From: a bacterium
GTDB taxonomy: Bacteria > SZUA-79 > Acidulodesulfobacterales > Acidulodesulfobacteraceae
Length of the DNA: 11,168 bases
Direction of reading: 5' to 3'
Assembly (NCBI GenBank): GCA_021803845.1
Contig: JAJZLA010000019.1
Location: forward strand, 1-11,168
How positions within the stretch are numbered: position 1 is the stretch's first letter; each line of letters opens with the position of its first letter. Below are positions 1 through 6,687 of the stretch, piece after piece. The translations under genes and the position numbers were made by a program. The notes beneath the pieces were generated by a model, which saw nothing but the letters and a program-made list of their open reading frames with translations, was not told the origin of the DNA and did no database searches.

Positions 1-64
1 TTATTGAACTTTACAATTAAACCGTATTTCGGTATGACCCGTGTTCTCTATTTATTTTATTGCT
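1..64. other. Unassigned left-edge sequence
   Basis: This AT-rich stretch lies downstream of the minus-strand exported-protein gene. I see no supported coding region, no convincing terminator hairpin and no RNA gene. The plus-strand frame that opens here only runs antisense through the repeat tail of the neighbouring gene. Confidence 0.4.
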
Positions 65-796
65 TTAACGCCCGTTGCCGTTATGGTCTCTGCCTTTATG
101 GTTAGGTCCTCTATGTCGCGCCTGCTGTGCGGGACCTCTTGGACCCTGACCTCTGAAAGCGGGACCTTGCTGCTGCATAGGACCTCTGAAAGCGGGACCT
201 TGCTGCTGCATAGGACCTCTTGGCCGCATCTGCCTTTGTCCTCTAAAAGCTGGACCTCCTTGTTCGAAAGGCCTCCTCATCCTCCAGTTCTGATAAGGAT
301 GATTATTATAATAATTATTTACATGGGAGCGCCACGTTCCGTAATTTCCTAAAAACATATTATGTCTTCTCCACCAGCCTGGATGATTTTCCCTGTACCA
401 AGGACCTATATTGCCTCTCCACCAGGAAAAATACCCCGGGTAAGCCACGACTGGCGGAGGCGGACCAAAAGCCAATATTCCAGGCAGATAAATCCCCGCG
501 GTTACCGGATACCATGGACCGGCATATACGTTGGCATAAACCCATCCGCCGTTCAACCATCTGTAATAATAACCGTTATATCCGTAAATGTAGCCGCCGT
601 AAATAGGAGCTTCATAGACATTTACGCCGTTGCCGAAAGAGAAAGCAAAATTAGGAGTTGCAACGCCTACGCCGTAATATCCCTCGGAATATGCAGGAGA
701 AGAATAATACGCCGTTAATCCGCTTAAAAATAAAATAAATATTCCGGCGAGAGGAACGAAAAATAGTAAACTTTTTTTAATTTTCACGTTTTTCAT
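65..796 (-). CDS. Exported Tyr/Trp-rich protein with Arg/Gln/Pro/Gly repeat tail, function unknown
   Basis: I do not recognise a specific family. The N-terminus (about residues 1-37) is a signal peptide: a Lys-rich start, a hydrophobic core around residues 10-28, and a plausible cleavage after Ala-Tyr-Ser near 35-37, so the protein should reach the periplasm or beyond. Residues about 38-175 are rich in Tyr, Trp, Gly and Asn with motifs such as YYYRW, NGGW and AGPWYP, resembling small cell-envelope proteins with Trp/Tyr/Gly repeats. Residues about 176-243 form a basic, low-complexity tail with three GPAFRG blocks, two of them inside exact 11-residue repeats (195-205 and 206-216). I chose the ATG at 796 because a GGGGTG Shine-Dalgarno-like element sits 6 nt upstream; a GTG at 805 would add three residues but overlaps that element. 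It is divergent from the hydrolase gene. The tail could bind nucleic acid, polyanion or matrix, but that is a guess. Confidence 0.75.
   Translation of the reverse strand: MKNVKIKKSLLFFVPLAGIFILFLSGLTAYYSSPAYSEGYYGVGVATPNFAFSFGNGVNVYEAPIYGGYIYGYNGYYYRWLNGGWVYANVYAGPWYPVTAGIYLPGILAFGPPPPVVAYPGYFSWWRGNIGPWYRENHPGWWRRHNMFLGNYGTWRSHVNNYYNNHPYQNWRMRRPFEQGGPAFRGQRQMRPRGPMQQQGPAFRGPMQQQGPAFRGQGPRGPAQQARHRGPNHKGRDHNGNGR
148..220. repeat. 33 bp tandem repeat, 2.2 copies, inside a coding region
   Basis: Two identical 33 bp units (148-180 and 181-213) are followed by the first 7 bp of a third (214-220). Degenerate relatives lie on both flanks. The unit length is a multiple of three and encodes an 11-residue repeat (PMQQQGPAFRG) in the exported protein on the minus strand, so copy-number changes would keep the frame. 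Confidence 0.92.
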
Positions 797-832
797 AATT
801 TTCACCCCGTAGGTTTTAAATTAAAACGACCT

Positions 833-860
833 ATAATAGTATAAATAGACCGCATAACAA
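833..860 (-). promoter_or_regulatory. Candidate promoter of the exported-protein gene
   Basis: On the minus strand a TTGTTA -35-like element (855-860) and a TATTAT -10-like element (833-838) are separated by 16 bp. Transcription would start near 826, leaving a leader of about 30 nt that contains the GGGGTG Shine-Dalgarno-like element. Flanking DNA is very AT-rich, so chance matches are likely. Confidence 0.35.
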
Positions 861-949
861 TAAATTATTATATACGACAACCGCATATAATTACAATATA
901 TATTTATATAAATTATTATACCTCAATATATCAAAATATTTTTAATATT

Positions 950-977
950 TTAACAAATAGGCAAAAATTGTGATAAA
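950..977 (+). promoter_or_regulatory. Candidate promoter of the hydrolase / HD-GYP pair
   Basis: A TTAACA -35-like element (950-955) is followed after 16 bp by GATAAA (972-977), preceded by TGT, which gives an extended -10 pattern. A start near 984 would give a leader of about 34 nt carrying the strong GGAGG Shine-Dalgarno at 1008-1012, five bases before the ATG at 1018. Confidence 0.4.
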
Positions 978-1017
978 ATTATAAAAAGGTTAATCCAATT
1001 TATATTCGGAGGCTTAT

Positions 1018-1683
1018 ATGTTTAGCTATAAAGGACTTGAGATAACAAGATTCTGCCACGACAGTTTTTTGGTAAAAGGCGGCGGCATAAATATATACTT
1101 CGACCCTTTTAAATTGCACGGGGACGAACCGAAGGCCGATTATATATTTATATCGCACGAACACTTCGACCATTTTTCCCCCGACGATATTCATAAGATT
1201 ATTAAAGATTCTACGGTTTTATTTATGAACGAAATGACCGGCGACGAAATCGACGGATTATACGATAATAAAATCGTTATTATACGCCCGGGAGACTCAA
1301 TCGATTTTAAAGATTTGCATATTAAAGGCGTTCCCGCTTATAACATTAATAAATTCAGGGAGCCGGGCAAAGTTTATCATCCTAAAGAAGATAAAAAACT
1401 CGGCTTTATAGTCACTTTTAAAGGCGTCAAAATATATCACACGGGGGATACCGACCATATACCCGAAATGGATAGCCTTGAAAACGAAAAAATAGATTTG
1501 CTCTTCATTCCCGTAAGCGGCACATACGTTATGACCCCAGCCGAAGCAATCGAAGCCGCTTCGAAAATTAAGGCCGACACGTCAATTCCTATGCATTACG
1601 GCACCATAGTCGGAGAAAAAAAGCAGGCTGAAGAGTTCATGGAAGGCATTCGTAAAAAAGGACTAAAATGCGAAATTGTTTGA
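1018..1683 (+). CDS. Metallo-beta-lactamase-fold metal-dependent hydrolase
   Basis: The 221-residue protein is a small single-domain MBL-fold hydrolase of the UlaG/UPF0173-like type. The metal-binding HxHxDH motif is present as HEHFDH at residues 47-52. Other expected ligand positions are visible: His141 and Asp144 within HTGDTD, and His193 within MHYGT. The order and spacing fit the family, and the length is typical. No signal peptide or membrane segment is seen, so it should be cytosolic. The substrate cannot be read from the sequence; relatives include broadly annotated Zn-dependent hydrolases. A GGAGG Shine-Dalgarno sits 5 nt before the ATG, supporting this start. The HD-GYP gene begins 21 bp after its stop on the same strand and is probably cotranscribed, though no functional link is evident. 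Confidence 0.88.
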   Translation: MFSYKGLEITRFCHDSFLVKGGGINIYFDPFKLHGDEPKADYIFISHEHFDHFSPDDIHKIIKDSTVLFMNEMTGDEIDGLYDNKIVIIRPGDSIDFKDLHIKGVPAYNINKFREPGKVYHPKEDKKLGFIVTFKGVKIYHTGDTDHIPEMDSLENEKIDLLFIPVSGTYVMTPAEAIEAASKIKADTSIPMHYGTIVGEKKQAEEFMEGIRKKGLKCEIV

Positions 1684-1704
1684 AAATATAAAATAATAAA
1701 CGGG

Positions 1705-2655
1705 ATGGAAAAAACTCAATATACTCCAATAATAATCGAAAGTCTGATCTTCGGCAAAAATTCCGATTACCCTCTCTATATAAAATCCGGCGAAAATTAT
1801 ATCCTGTACAGGTCAAAAGCCCTTATTTTTTCCCAGAGCGATGCTTTAAGGCTTAAGAACAACGGCGTCGATAATCTTTATATCGAGACGAAAGACAAAG
1901 ATAAATACGACAACGATATCCTCGAACACATCGAAACTATTATAAAATCGCCCGATACCAATTTTGAAGAAAAAGCCGTAAAAATTTATATATATTCCAA
2001 GGTTTACGCCGAATATGTTATAACTACCGGAAATCTTAGGGATAATCAGGAAAACGTTAAAAAATCTATTGAAACTACCATAGAATATTTATTGATGAGC
2101 GAATTCGGCTTTATGAATCTTTTAAATCTTTCGGGTTACGATTACAACGAGGTCGGACACGGAATGAACGTCAGCATATATTCGATGGCTTTAGCAAACA
2201 GGCTCGGTTTTTCAAACAAAATATCCCTTTATGAAGTAGGTCTCGCCGGACTGACCCACGATATAGGAAAGTTAAAAATCCCGAAGGAGCTTTTATCGAA
2301 AAAAGGCTTGTCAGAAAGCGAAGTTAATGAAATTCGGAAGCATCCGATATATTCAAAAGAAATTTTAACGGCTAACGGCATAGATAACCGCAACGTAATC
2401 AACGGAGTATTAGAGCATCATGAAGCCTCTAACGGTTCTGGCTATCCTTTCGGCAAAATGGAAGAAGATATTTCGGCATACGGAAAGATTTTAATTATTG
2501 CCAATAGATTCGATTCGCTTACGAGAAACAGGCCTTACAGAATTAAACTAAGCGTATCCGACGCATTAAACCTGATGGAGCAAAACTCGGAACTTTACAA
2601 TACGGCTTTTTTGAGAGAATTTATCCTGCTGATGTATAAAAAGGCTGTTTCATAG
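1705..2655 (+). CDS. HD-GYP domain protein, putative c-di-GMP phosphodiesterase with an altered metal ligand
   Basis: The 316-residue protein has an N-terminal region (about 1-130) of the kind often found ahead of HD-GYP domains, and a C-terminal HD-GYP domain (about 145-316). Visible motifs are His152, the HD pair His185-Asp186 in THDIGK, His213, His238-His239-Glu240, and GSGYP at 244-248. HD-GYP enzymes hydrolyse c-di-GMP using a two- or three-metal centre. The last conserved acidic ligand, normally Asp in the A-D-x-F-D-A-L-T segment, is Asn267 here (ANRFDSLT), which could weaken or change metal binding. No receiver domain and no membrane segment are present. The ATG at 1705 has no good Shine-Dalgarno; it follows the hydrolase stop by 21 bp, so it may depend on that gene's transcript. 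The stop lies 1 bp from the end of the convergent tRNA-Leu. Confidence 0.88.
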   Translation: MEKTQYTPIIIESLIFGKNSDYPLYIKSGENYILYRSKALIFSQSDALRLKNNGVDNLYIETKDKDKYDNDILEHIETIIKSPDTNFEEKAVKIYIYSKVYAEYVITTGNLRDNQENVKKSIETTIEYLLMSEFGFMNLLNLSGYDYNEVGHGMNVSIYSMALANRLGFSNKISLYEVGLAGLTHDIGKLKIPKELLSKKGLSESEVNEIRKHPIYSKEILTANGIDNRNVINGVLEHHEASNGSGYPFGKMEEDISAYGKILIIANRFDSLTRNRPYRIKLSVSDALNLMEQNSELYNTAFLREFILLMYKKAVS

Positions 2656-2656
2656 G

Positions 2657-2742
2657 TGGTGCCGAAGGCCGGAATCGAACCGGCACGGATTTTGTCCGCC
2701 ACCCCCTTAAGATGGTGTGTCTACCAGTTCCACCACTTCGGC
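2657..2742 (-). tRNA. tRNA-Leu, anticodon AAG
   Basis: Read on the minus strand this folds as an 86-nt class II tRNA. It has a perfect 7 bp acceptor stem (GCCGAAG/CTTCGGC), a leucine-type D arm (GGTGGAACTGGTAGACAC), an anticodon stem CCATC/GGTGG with one G-U pair, and a long variable arm CGGA/TCCG. The T arm is GCCGG-TTCGAAT-CCGGC, followed by discriminator A73 and an encoded CCA. The anticodon loop is TTAAGGG, which places AAG at positions 34-36 (plus-strand 2706-2708) with G37, as in the CUN-reading leucine tRNAs. Reading the anticodon as TAA instead would break the stem. The gene lies 48 bp downstream of secG on the same strand and is probably cotranscribed, as for secG-leuU in E. coli. 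Confidence 0.95.
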
Positions 2743-2790
2743 ATCATATAAATAAAATCCGGTGTTTATAAAAAAATTCGCTGCTTAAGT

Positions 2791-3138
2791 TTATTTAGCG
2801 GCGTTTTTAGAAACCGCTTTAGCCTGTTTCGGCGCAGGTGGAGGCAAAGAAGATTTTGCGGCCGCCGGCGCAGTCTTGGAAATATAGCTTTTAATCGATA
2901 TGGGGTTTTGCTTTTTCGCCGAAATATACGATATAAAAAAAGCCGAACCCATAAAAATTATAGCTATAACGGCCGTAGCTTTAGTTAAAAAATTACCGGC
3001 TCCGGACGCTCCGAAAATCGTCTGCGAACTTCCGCCGAAAACGGCGCCCATCTCCTGCCCTTTGCCCTGCTGCATAAGAATCACGATAACCAGAAACACG
3101 GCCGACACTATTAATAAAATCGTTAAAAACGTCATCAT
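2791..3138 (-). CDS. secG: Protein-export membrane protein SecG
   Basis: SecG is the small non-essential subunit of the SecYEG translocon and stimulates SecA-driven export across the inner membrane. The 115-residue protein has the family layout: a first transmembrane helix (about residues 3-22), the conserved loop QQGKGQEMGAVFGG (about 23-36) followed by TIFGASGAGNFLTK, and a second helix (about 53-73). A tail rich in Ala, Pro and Lys (about 80-115) extends beyond the conserved core. Two adjacent ATG codons (3138 and 3135) could start it. No Shine-Dalgarno is seen, and a promoter ends only 9 nt upstream, so the mRNA may be leaderless. tRNA-Leu follows 48 bp downstream on the same strand; holA is divergent upstream. 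Confidence 0.95.
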   Translation of the reverse strand: MMTFLTILLIVSAVFLVIVILMQQGKGQEMGAVFGGSSQTIFGASGAGNFLTKATAVIAIIFMGSAFFISYISAKKQNPISIKSYISKTAPAAAKSSLPPPAPKQAKAVSKNAAK

Positions 3139-3147
3139 AATAAATTT

Positions 3148-3176
3148 ATGATAATAAAATACAATAAAAAAGTCAA
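3148..3176 (-). promoter_or_regulatory. Candidate secG promoter
   Basis: On the minus strand TTGACT (3171-3176, five of six consensus bases) and TATCAT (3148-3153, five of six) are separated by 17 bp. The -10 element ends 9 nt before the secG ATG, so transcription would start about 3 nt upstream of it. This is the best sigma70-type match in the window. Confidence 0.55.
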
Positions 3177-3211
3177 CCTATAACTTTATGAACTTTTAAA
3201 AAAATCTTTTT

Positions 3212-3220
3212 TGTTATAAA
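3212..3220 (+). promoter_or_regulatory. Candidate extended -10 promoter of holA
   Basis: TGTTATAAA (3212-3220) fits an extended -10 element (TG-n-TATAAA) and ends 11 nt before the ATG at 3232. No clear -35 element and no Shine-Dalgarno are seen, so holA may be translated from a leader of only about 5 nt. Confidence 0.4.
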
Positions 3221-3231
3221 ATTTATTGAAT

Positions 3232-4203
3232 ATGAAAAATCAAGTCCTAATATATTTTTTTTACGGCGAAGACGCGTTTAGGATAAATAAAGAAATAGAG
3301 AAAATAAAATCCGCGGTTTTAAAAAAAGAGCAGTTCGATTTTAATTTCGACAGGCTGATATCTCCGTCATTATCCGAATTTTTAAATATAGCGGGAAGCT
3401 ATCCGGTATTCTCCGAAAAACGAATCGTCCAGGTGGAAGATTTCGACGATTCGTTCCTTAACGACGAAAATATGCTGGAATATATAAAATCTCCTTCTCC
3501 GGATACGGTCGTAATATTTTATTATAAAAATTCTAAAATCAAAGAGAATACAAAATTTTTTAAGGAATCTAAAAATAAAGATTATATAAAGCTCTATAAG
3601 ATAAGACTTTTATACGACAGCGAACTGCCTCCGTATATTAAAAACCTGTCCAAAGAAAAAGGCATGGCGCTTTCCGACGAAGCCGCATATTATATAATGC
3701 GCTATACTGGAAATAATATTTTAAATATAGATTCCGAACTTAATAAATTAGCTTCCGGTATTGCTAAAACCGATAAAGATAAAGAAATACCTTTAAACAA
3801 AATCAAATCCGTCATTACCCTTTCAAAAAAATTTAATATATTCGATTTAACGGACAAAATTTTAGACCGGGATTTAAAAGCGGCGTTTTCGATATTTAAT
3901 ATTATTTACGGCGACGGGGAAGAACCTATAAAAATTATATCGATACTCTACAGCGAGATAAGAAAACTGCACAAGGCAAAGATGCAGGAACAGTCCGGCA
4001 TGGATTTTGAAACTATTTTAAGCGTAAACTCCGTCCTGCCTTTCCTGAAAAATAAATTTATAAAAAATCTGTCGAACTTTAATATCCGGGAGCTAAAAAA
4101 GACCGTCGAACTTTTGGAAGACGCCGACTTAAAACTTAAGACGACGTCGTATCCGCCTGATTTGATTTTCGAGGAATTTATTTTTAAGCTTAACCGTTTA
4201 TAG
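3232..4203 (+). CDS. holA: DNA polymerase III subunit delta
   Basis: The delta subunit is the clamp-opening member of the DNA polymerase III clamp loader. The 323-residue protein begins with the family signature FFYGEDAFRINKE (residues 9-21), continues with a degenerate AAA+-like core without a Walker A motif, as expected for delta, and ends with the C-terminal collar segment EDADLKLKTTSYPPD followed by FEEFIFKL. Length is close to the usual 320-345 residues. I chose the ATG at 3232; a TTG at 3226 in the same frame would add two residues, but it lies immediately after the likely -10 element. It diverges from secG, and its last 14 bp overlap the 3' end of convergent rpsT. A holA/rpsT convergent pair is common in proteobacteria. 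Confidence 0.92.
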   Translation: MKNQVLIYFFYGEDAFRINKEIEKIKSAVLKKEQFDFNFDRLISPSLSEFLNIAGSYPVFSEKRIVQVEDFDDSFLNDENMLEYIKSPSPDTVVIFYYKNSKIKENTKFFKESKNKDYIKLYKIRLLYDSELPPYIKNLSKEKGMALSDEAAYYIMRYTGNNILNIDSELNKLASGIAKTDKDKEIPLNKIKSVITLSKKFNIFDLTDKILDRDLKAAFSIFNIIYGDGEEPIKIISILYSEIRKLHKAKMQEQSGMDFETILSVNSVLPFLKNKFIKNLSNFNIRELKKTVELLEDADLKLKTTSYPPDLIFEEFIFKLNRL

Positions 4204-4456
4204 TATTCTTGAGTTTTGCAAGCGCAGAAACTTTTCTCGATGCGTTATTCCCGTGTATTATTTTTTTTGCGGCTAACTGCATAATATAAGATACGTTTGC
4301 GTTAAAAAGCGAAACGACCTTTTCCTTATCGTTTTCGGCAACGGCGGCTTTAAGTTTTTTAATTCCCGTCTTCATTTTAGATAAACTGCCGGTATTCCGC
4401 TCAGTTCTTTTTTTAGTCTGCCTTGCTCTTTTTTCCGCAGATTTATGATTTGCCAT
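4190..4456 (-). CDS. rpsT: 30S ribosomal protein S20
   Basis: The 88-residue protein opens with the highly typical MANHKSAEKRARQTKKR segment and is Lys/Arg/Ala-rich throughout, as in S20, which binds 16S rRNA in the body of the small subunit. Length matches the family (about 85-90). An AAAGGAG Shine-Dalgarno lies 10 nt before the ATG. Its 3' end overlaps that of convergent holA by 14 bp (4190-4203). The 87 bp between it and the cyclase gene is AT-rich and should hold its promoter; TTGATA at 4523-4528 with TTTAAA at 4499-4504 is a weak candidate. Confidence 0.97.
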   Translation of the reverse strand: MANHKSAEKRARQTKKRTERNTGSLSKMKTGIKKLKAAVAENDKEKVVSLFNANVSYIMQLAAKKIIHGNNASRKVSALAKLKNTING

Positions 4457-4543
4457 AAATAGCTTGCTCCTTTGTTTGAATATTTAATATTTATTTAATT
4501 TAAACAGATAGATTTTAAAGTTTATCAAATTTTAAAAAACAAA

Positions 4544-6613
4544 TCAATCAAAATTTTCGCTGTAAACTAAATTTCTCCCGAGCTCTTTTGCCTTATAAAG
4601 CGCCGAATCGACACGATTGACAATGCCGCGTTCGTCGTCGTTGTCCGTTAACGACGCCACGCCGAGGCTGATAGTAACGCCTCTTCCTATTTTAAAATCA
4701 TGCCCCTGAACCTTTAATCTCAATCTTTCGGCAAGTTCTTTTGCCGTTTTGAGGGGCGTTTCGGGAGCTATAACAATAAATTCTTCTCCGCCGTATCTTG
4801 CAAAAAAATCCGTATTCCTCAGGTCTTCTTTGGCGGCGGCGGCAAGTTCTTTAAGTATTAAATCTCCCGTAGAGTGGCCGAAAGTATCGTTTATGTTTTT
4901 GAACCTGTCTATATCGAACATTATAAGGGATAACGGCCTGCTATATCTTTTGGCTAAGTTGAGAAGTTCCGTCAGCTTGGCGTCCATAGCCCTCCTGTTA
5001 TAAATCTGGGTCAGGGTGTCTATCTCGGAAAGCTCTTTATATATGTCTTTTTCTACGAGTATATTCTGCTCCCTGAATATCTGGCCCGTTACGTCGGTAA
5101 AAATAGCGAGGCCGGTTTCCTTTCCGCCATAAGCAACTGCCGTCCTGAATAAATCGATATACCTGACATTGTCAGTTTTATCTGTATATTTATAAATAAA
5201 CCTGGATGAAAATTCGCTGTTATGGTGCACATTGAATAATGAAACATTTGAGGAATAAAGCTGATTTTCTTCTATATCGAAAAAATTGGTTACGCTTTTA
5301 TTTAGAAACTCTTCTTTTGTCAATCCGAATAAATTAAGAAGCGCCGAATTCACGTATAAAAATTTATCTTTTCCGTATAAGGCTATGCCCGAATAAATAT
5401 TTTCGATTAATATCTTAAAAAGGTTCCTTTCCTGTTCGATAGAATTCCTTAAATTAACCATTTCGGTAATGTCGATAAAGCTTGCTATTCTTACAACTTC
5501 GCCTTTATATTTAATCGAACTGCCATAAATATATGCCCATAATTCTTCGCCCGATTTTTTAATCGCTTTAAACGTTACGTAATGTTTATAACTTATATCG
5601 TCAAGTCCTTCCTTAATAGCCCTTTTTGCTTCATTTTTATATTCCTCCGCCAGTATTTCCCAGAAGAACATATTTTTCAGTTCATCCGAAGTATAACCTA
5701 GCATATTTTGAAGTGCGGGATTGACGTAAATAAATTTCTCTCTGTGCATATCTAATCCTACCGGTATATTATCCGCCAGAGTCCTGAAAAGCTCTTCCGA
5801 CTCTTTAAGCCTCTCTTCAACGGCTTTTTTTTCAGTGACGTCGTTTATAATGACCTGAATATAAGTCTTGCCGTCATAGACAAATCCGGAGATATTAGCT
5901 TCTACATCCCTTAATCTTCCGTTTTTAAGCCTGTGTTTGAAAACCGCAAAATTATAACCTTCTTTTAAGGCTTTAGCCCTGAAATCTATAGTTTCTTCAA
6001 TCGATATAAACGGATTTATAACGGCAATAGTCATATGCGCAAATTCTTCTTTGGAATAGCCGTAAAAATCTACGGCTTTTTTATTTGCGTCTATAATAAG
6101 ACCGGATTCTACGTTAACGATTAACGACGGAACGGGAAGGTCGTCGAAAAACGTCTTAAGCCTTTTTTTGGATAATTCTACGTCTTCTTTGGCTTTTTTA
6201 ACTATATTTATTTCCGAAATAAACTCGGAAATATTAACGTGGGATTCCAAAAATAAGGAGCCGTCCCCGCCGTCCCTGTATGCTTCTACTTTATAGAACT
6301 GTCCTTTGTGGTTATGATTGACGGCGGCGCGATTTTTATCTCTGTTATTAATAAGTTCCCTTAACGGGCAGTTTTCTCCAAGTTCGAAGCAGGGTTTGTC
6401 GTAGCCGTGAGATATTTTATAGCACTTGCCGACTGTGCCTTCCGCGTTAAGAAGGTCTGCGTCCGATTTATTAACGCGGTTAATATTGTTCTTATATACT
6501 TCTTCCGCGGTTTTATTTAGAAATATTACGTCGTATTTATCGTTTATAGCCAGTATAGGACATAGCAGTTTATTAAATGCGGAATAAGCTCCGCGCGCCT
6601 CTTTATTATTCAT
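4544..6613 (-). CDS. Multi-PAS GGDEF diguanylate cyclase
   Basis: This 689-residue soluble sensor should make c-di-GMP from two GTP. It has four PAS or PAS-like regions: about 12-130, 150-262, 272-385 and 395-510. The first contains a Cys/His cluster (Cys64, His69, Cys75, Cys82 within CYxxxHG, PC and CPL) seen in some sensory PAS domains and possibly able to bind metal or sense redox. A C-terminal GGDEF domain (about 528-689) follows. Catalytic features look intact: FDIDRFKNINDTFGH (566-580) and GGEEF (608-612). An inhibitory I-site RxxD (Arg599-Asp602) sits five residues before GGEEF, so product inhibition is likely. No transmembrane helix, EAL domain or histidine kinase domain is present. 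The ATG lacks a Shine-Dalgarno and lies 9 nt after an extended -10 element. The ligand is unknown. Confidence 0.93.
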   Translation of the reverse strand: MNNKEARGAYSAFNKLLCPILAINDKYDVIFLNKTAEEVYKNNINRVNKSDADLLNAEGTVGKCYKISHGYDKPCFELGENCPLRELINNRDKNRAAVNHNHKGQFYKVEAYRDGGDGSLFLESHVNISEFISEINIVKKAKEDVELSKKRLKTFFDDLPVPSLIVNVESGLIIDANKKAVDFYGYSKEEFAHMTIAVINPFISIEETIDFRAKALKEGYNFAVFKHRLKNGRLRDVEANISGFVYDGKTYIQVIINDVTEKKAVEERLKESEELFRTLADNIPVGLDMHREKFIYVNPALQNMLGYTSDELKNMFFWEILAEEYKNEAKRAIKEGLDDISYKHYVTFKAIKKSGEELWAYIYGSSIKYKGEVVRIASFIDITEMVNLRNSIEQERNLFKILIENIYSGIALYGKDKFLYVNSALLNLFGLTKEEFLNKSVTNFFDIEENQLYSSNVSLFNVHHNSEFSSRFIYKYTDKTDNVRYIDLFRTAVAYGGKETGLAIFTDVTGQIFREQNILVEKDIYKELSEIDTLTQIYNRRAMDAKLTELLNLAKRYSRPLSLIMFDIDRFKNINDTFGHSTGDLILKELAAAAKEDLRNTDFFARYGGEEFIVIAPETPLKTAKELAERLRLKVQGHDFKIGRGVTISLGVASLTDNDDERGIVNRVDSALYKAKELGRNLVYSENFD

Positions 6614-6622
6614 ATATCTAAT

Positions 6623-6631
6623 ATTATACCA
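6623..6631 (-). promoter_or_regulatory. Extended -10 promoter of the diguanylate cyclase gene
   Basis: On the minus strand TGGTATAAT combines a perfect -10 hexamer (6623-6628) with the TG extension. It ends 9 nt before the ATG at 6613, so the transcript should begin within a few nucleotides of the start codon. No recognisable -35 element is seen, as is usual for extended -10 promoters. Confidence 0.55.
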
Positions 6632-6687
6632 TCAGTTATGCCTTCGTATTTTATAAGATTATAATAAATATTATATTTTTTTGGCAA

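Noticed and set aside
41..352. Open frame on the plus strand through the repeat tail
   Set aside because: It is antisense to the exported-protein gene, and its apparent repeats come from the 33 bp tandem units. It has no Shine-Dalgarno and no recognisable domain.
2704..2710. Reading the tRNA as Leu-UAA
   Set aside because: Placing TAA at positions 34-36 destroys most anticodon-stem pairs and gives G37. The AAG register gives five paired positions and the standard CUN-class loop.
2900..3151. Plus-strand open frame across secG
   Set aside because: It is the antisense shadow of a clear secG gene and shows no domain or ribosome binding site.
3226..3231. TTG at 3226 as the holA start
   Set aside because: It adds only two residues, has no Shine-Dalgarno, and sits at about the expected transcription start. 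The ATG at 3232 fits the family N-terminus better.
4457..4543. Terminator for the diguanylate cyclase gene
   Set aside because: Only weak A/T inverted repeats are present, without a GC-rich stem followed by a U-tract. I see no supportable intrinsic terminator.
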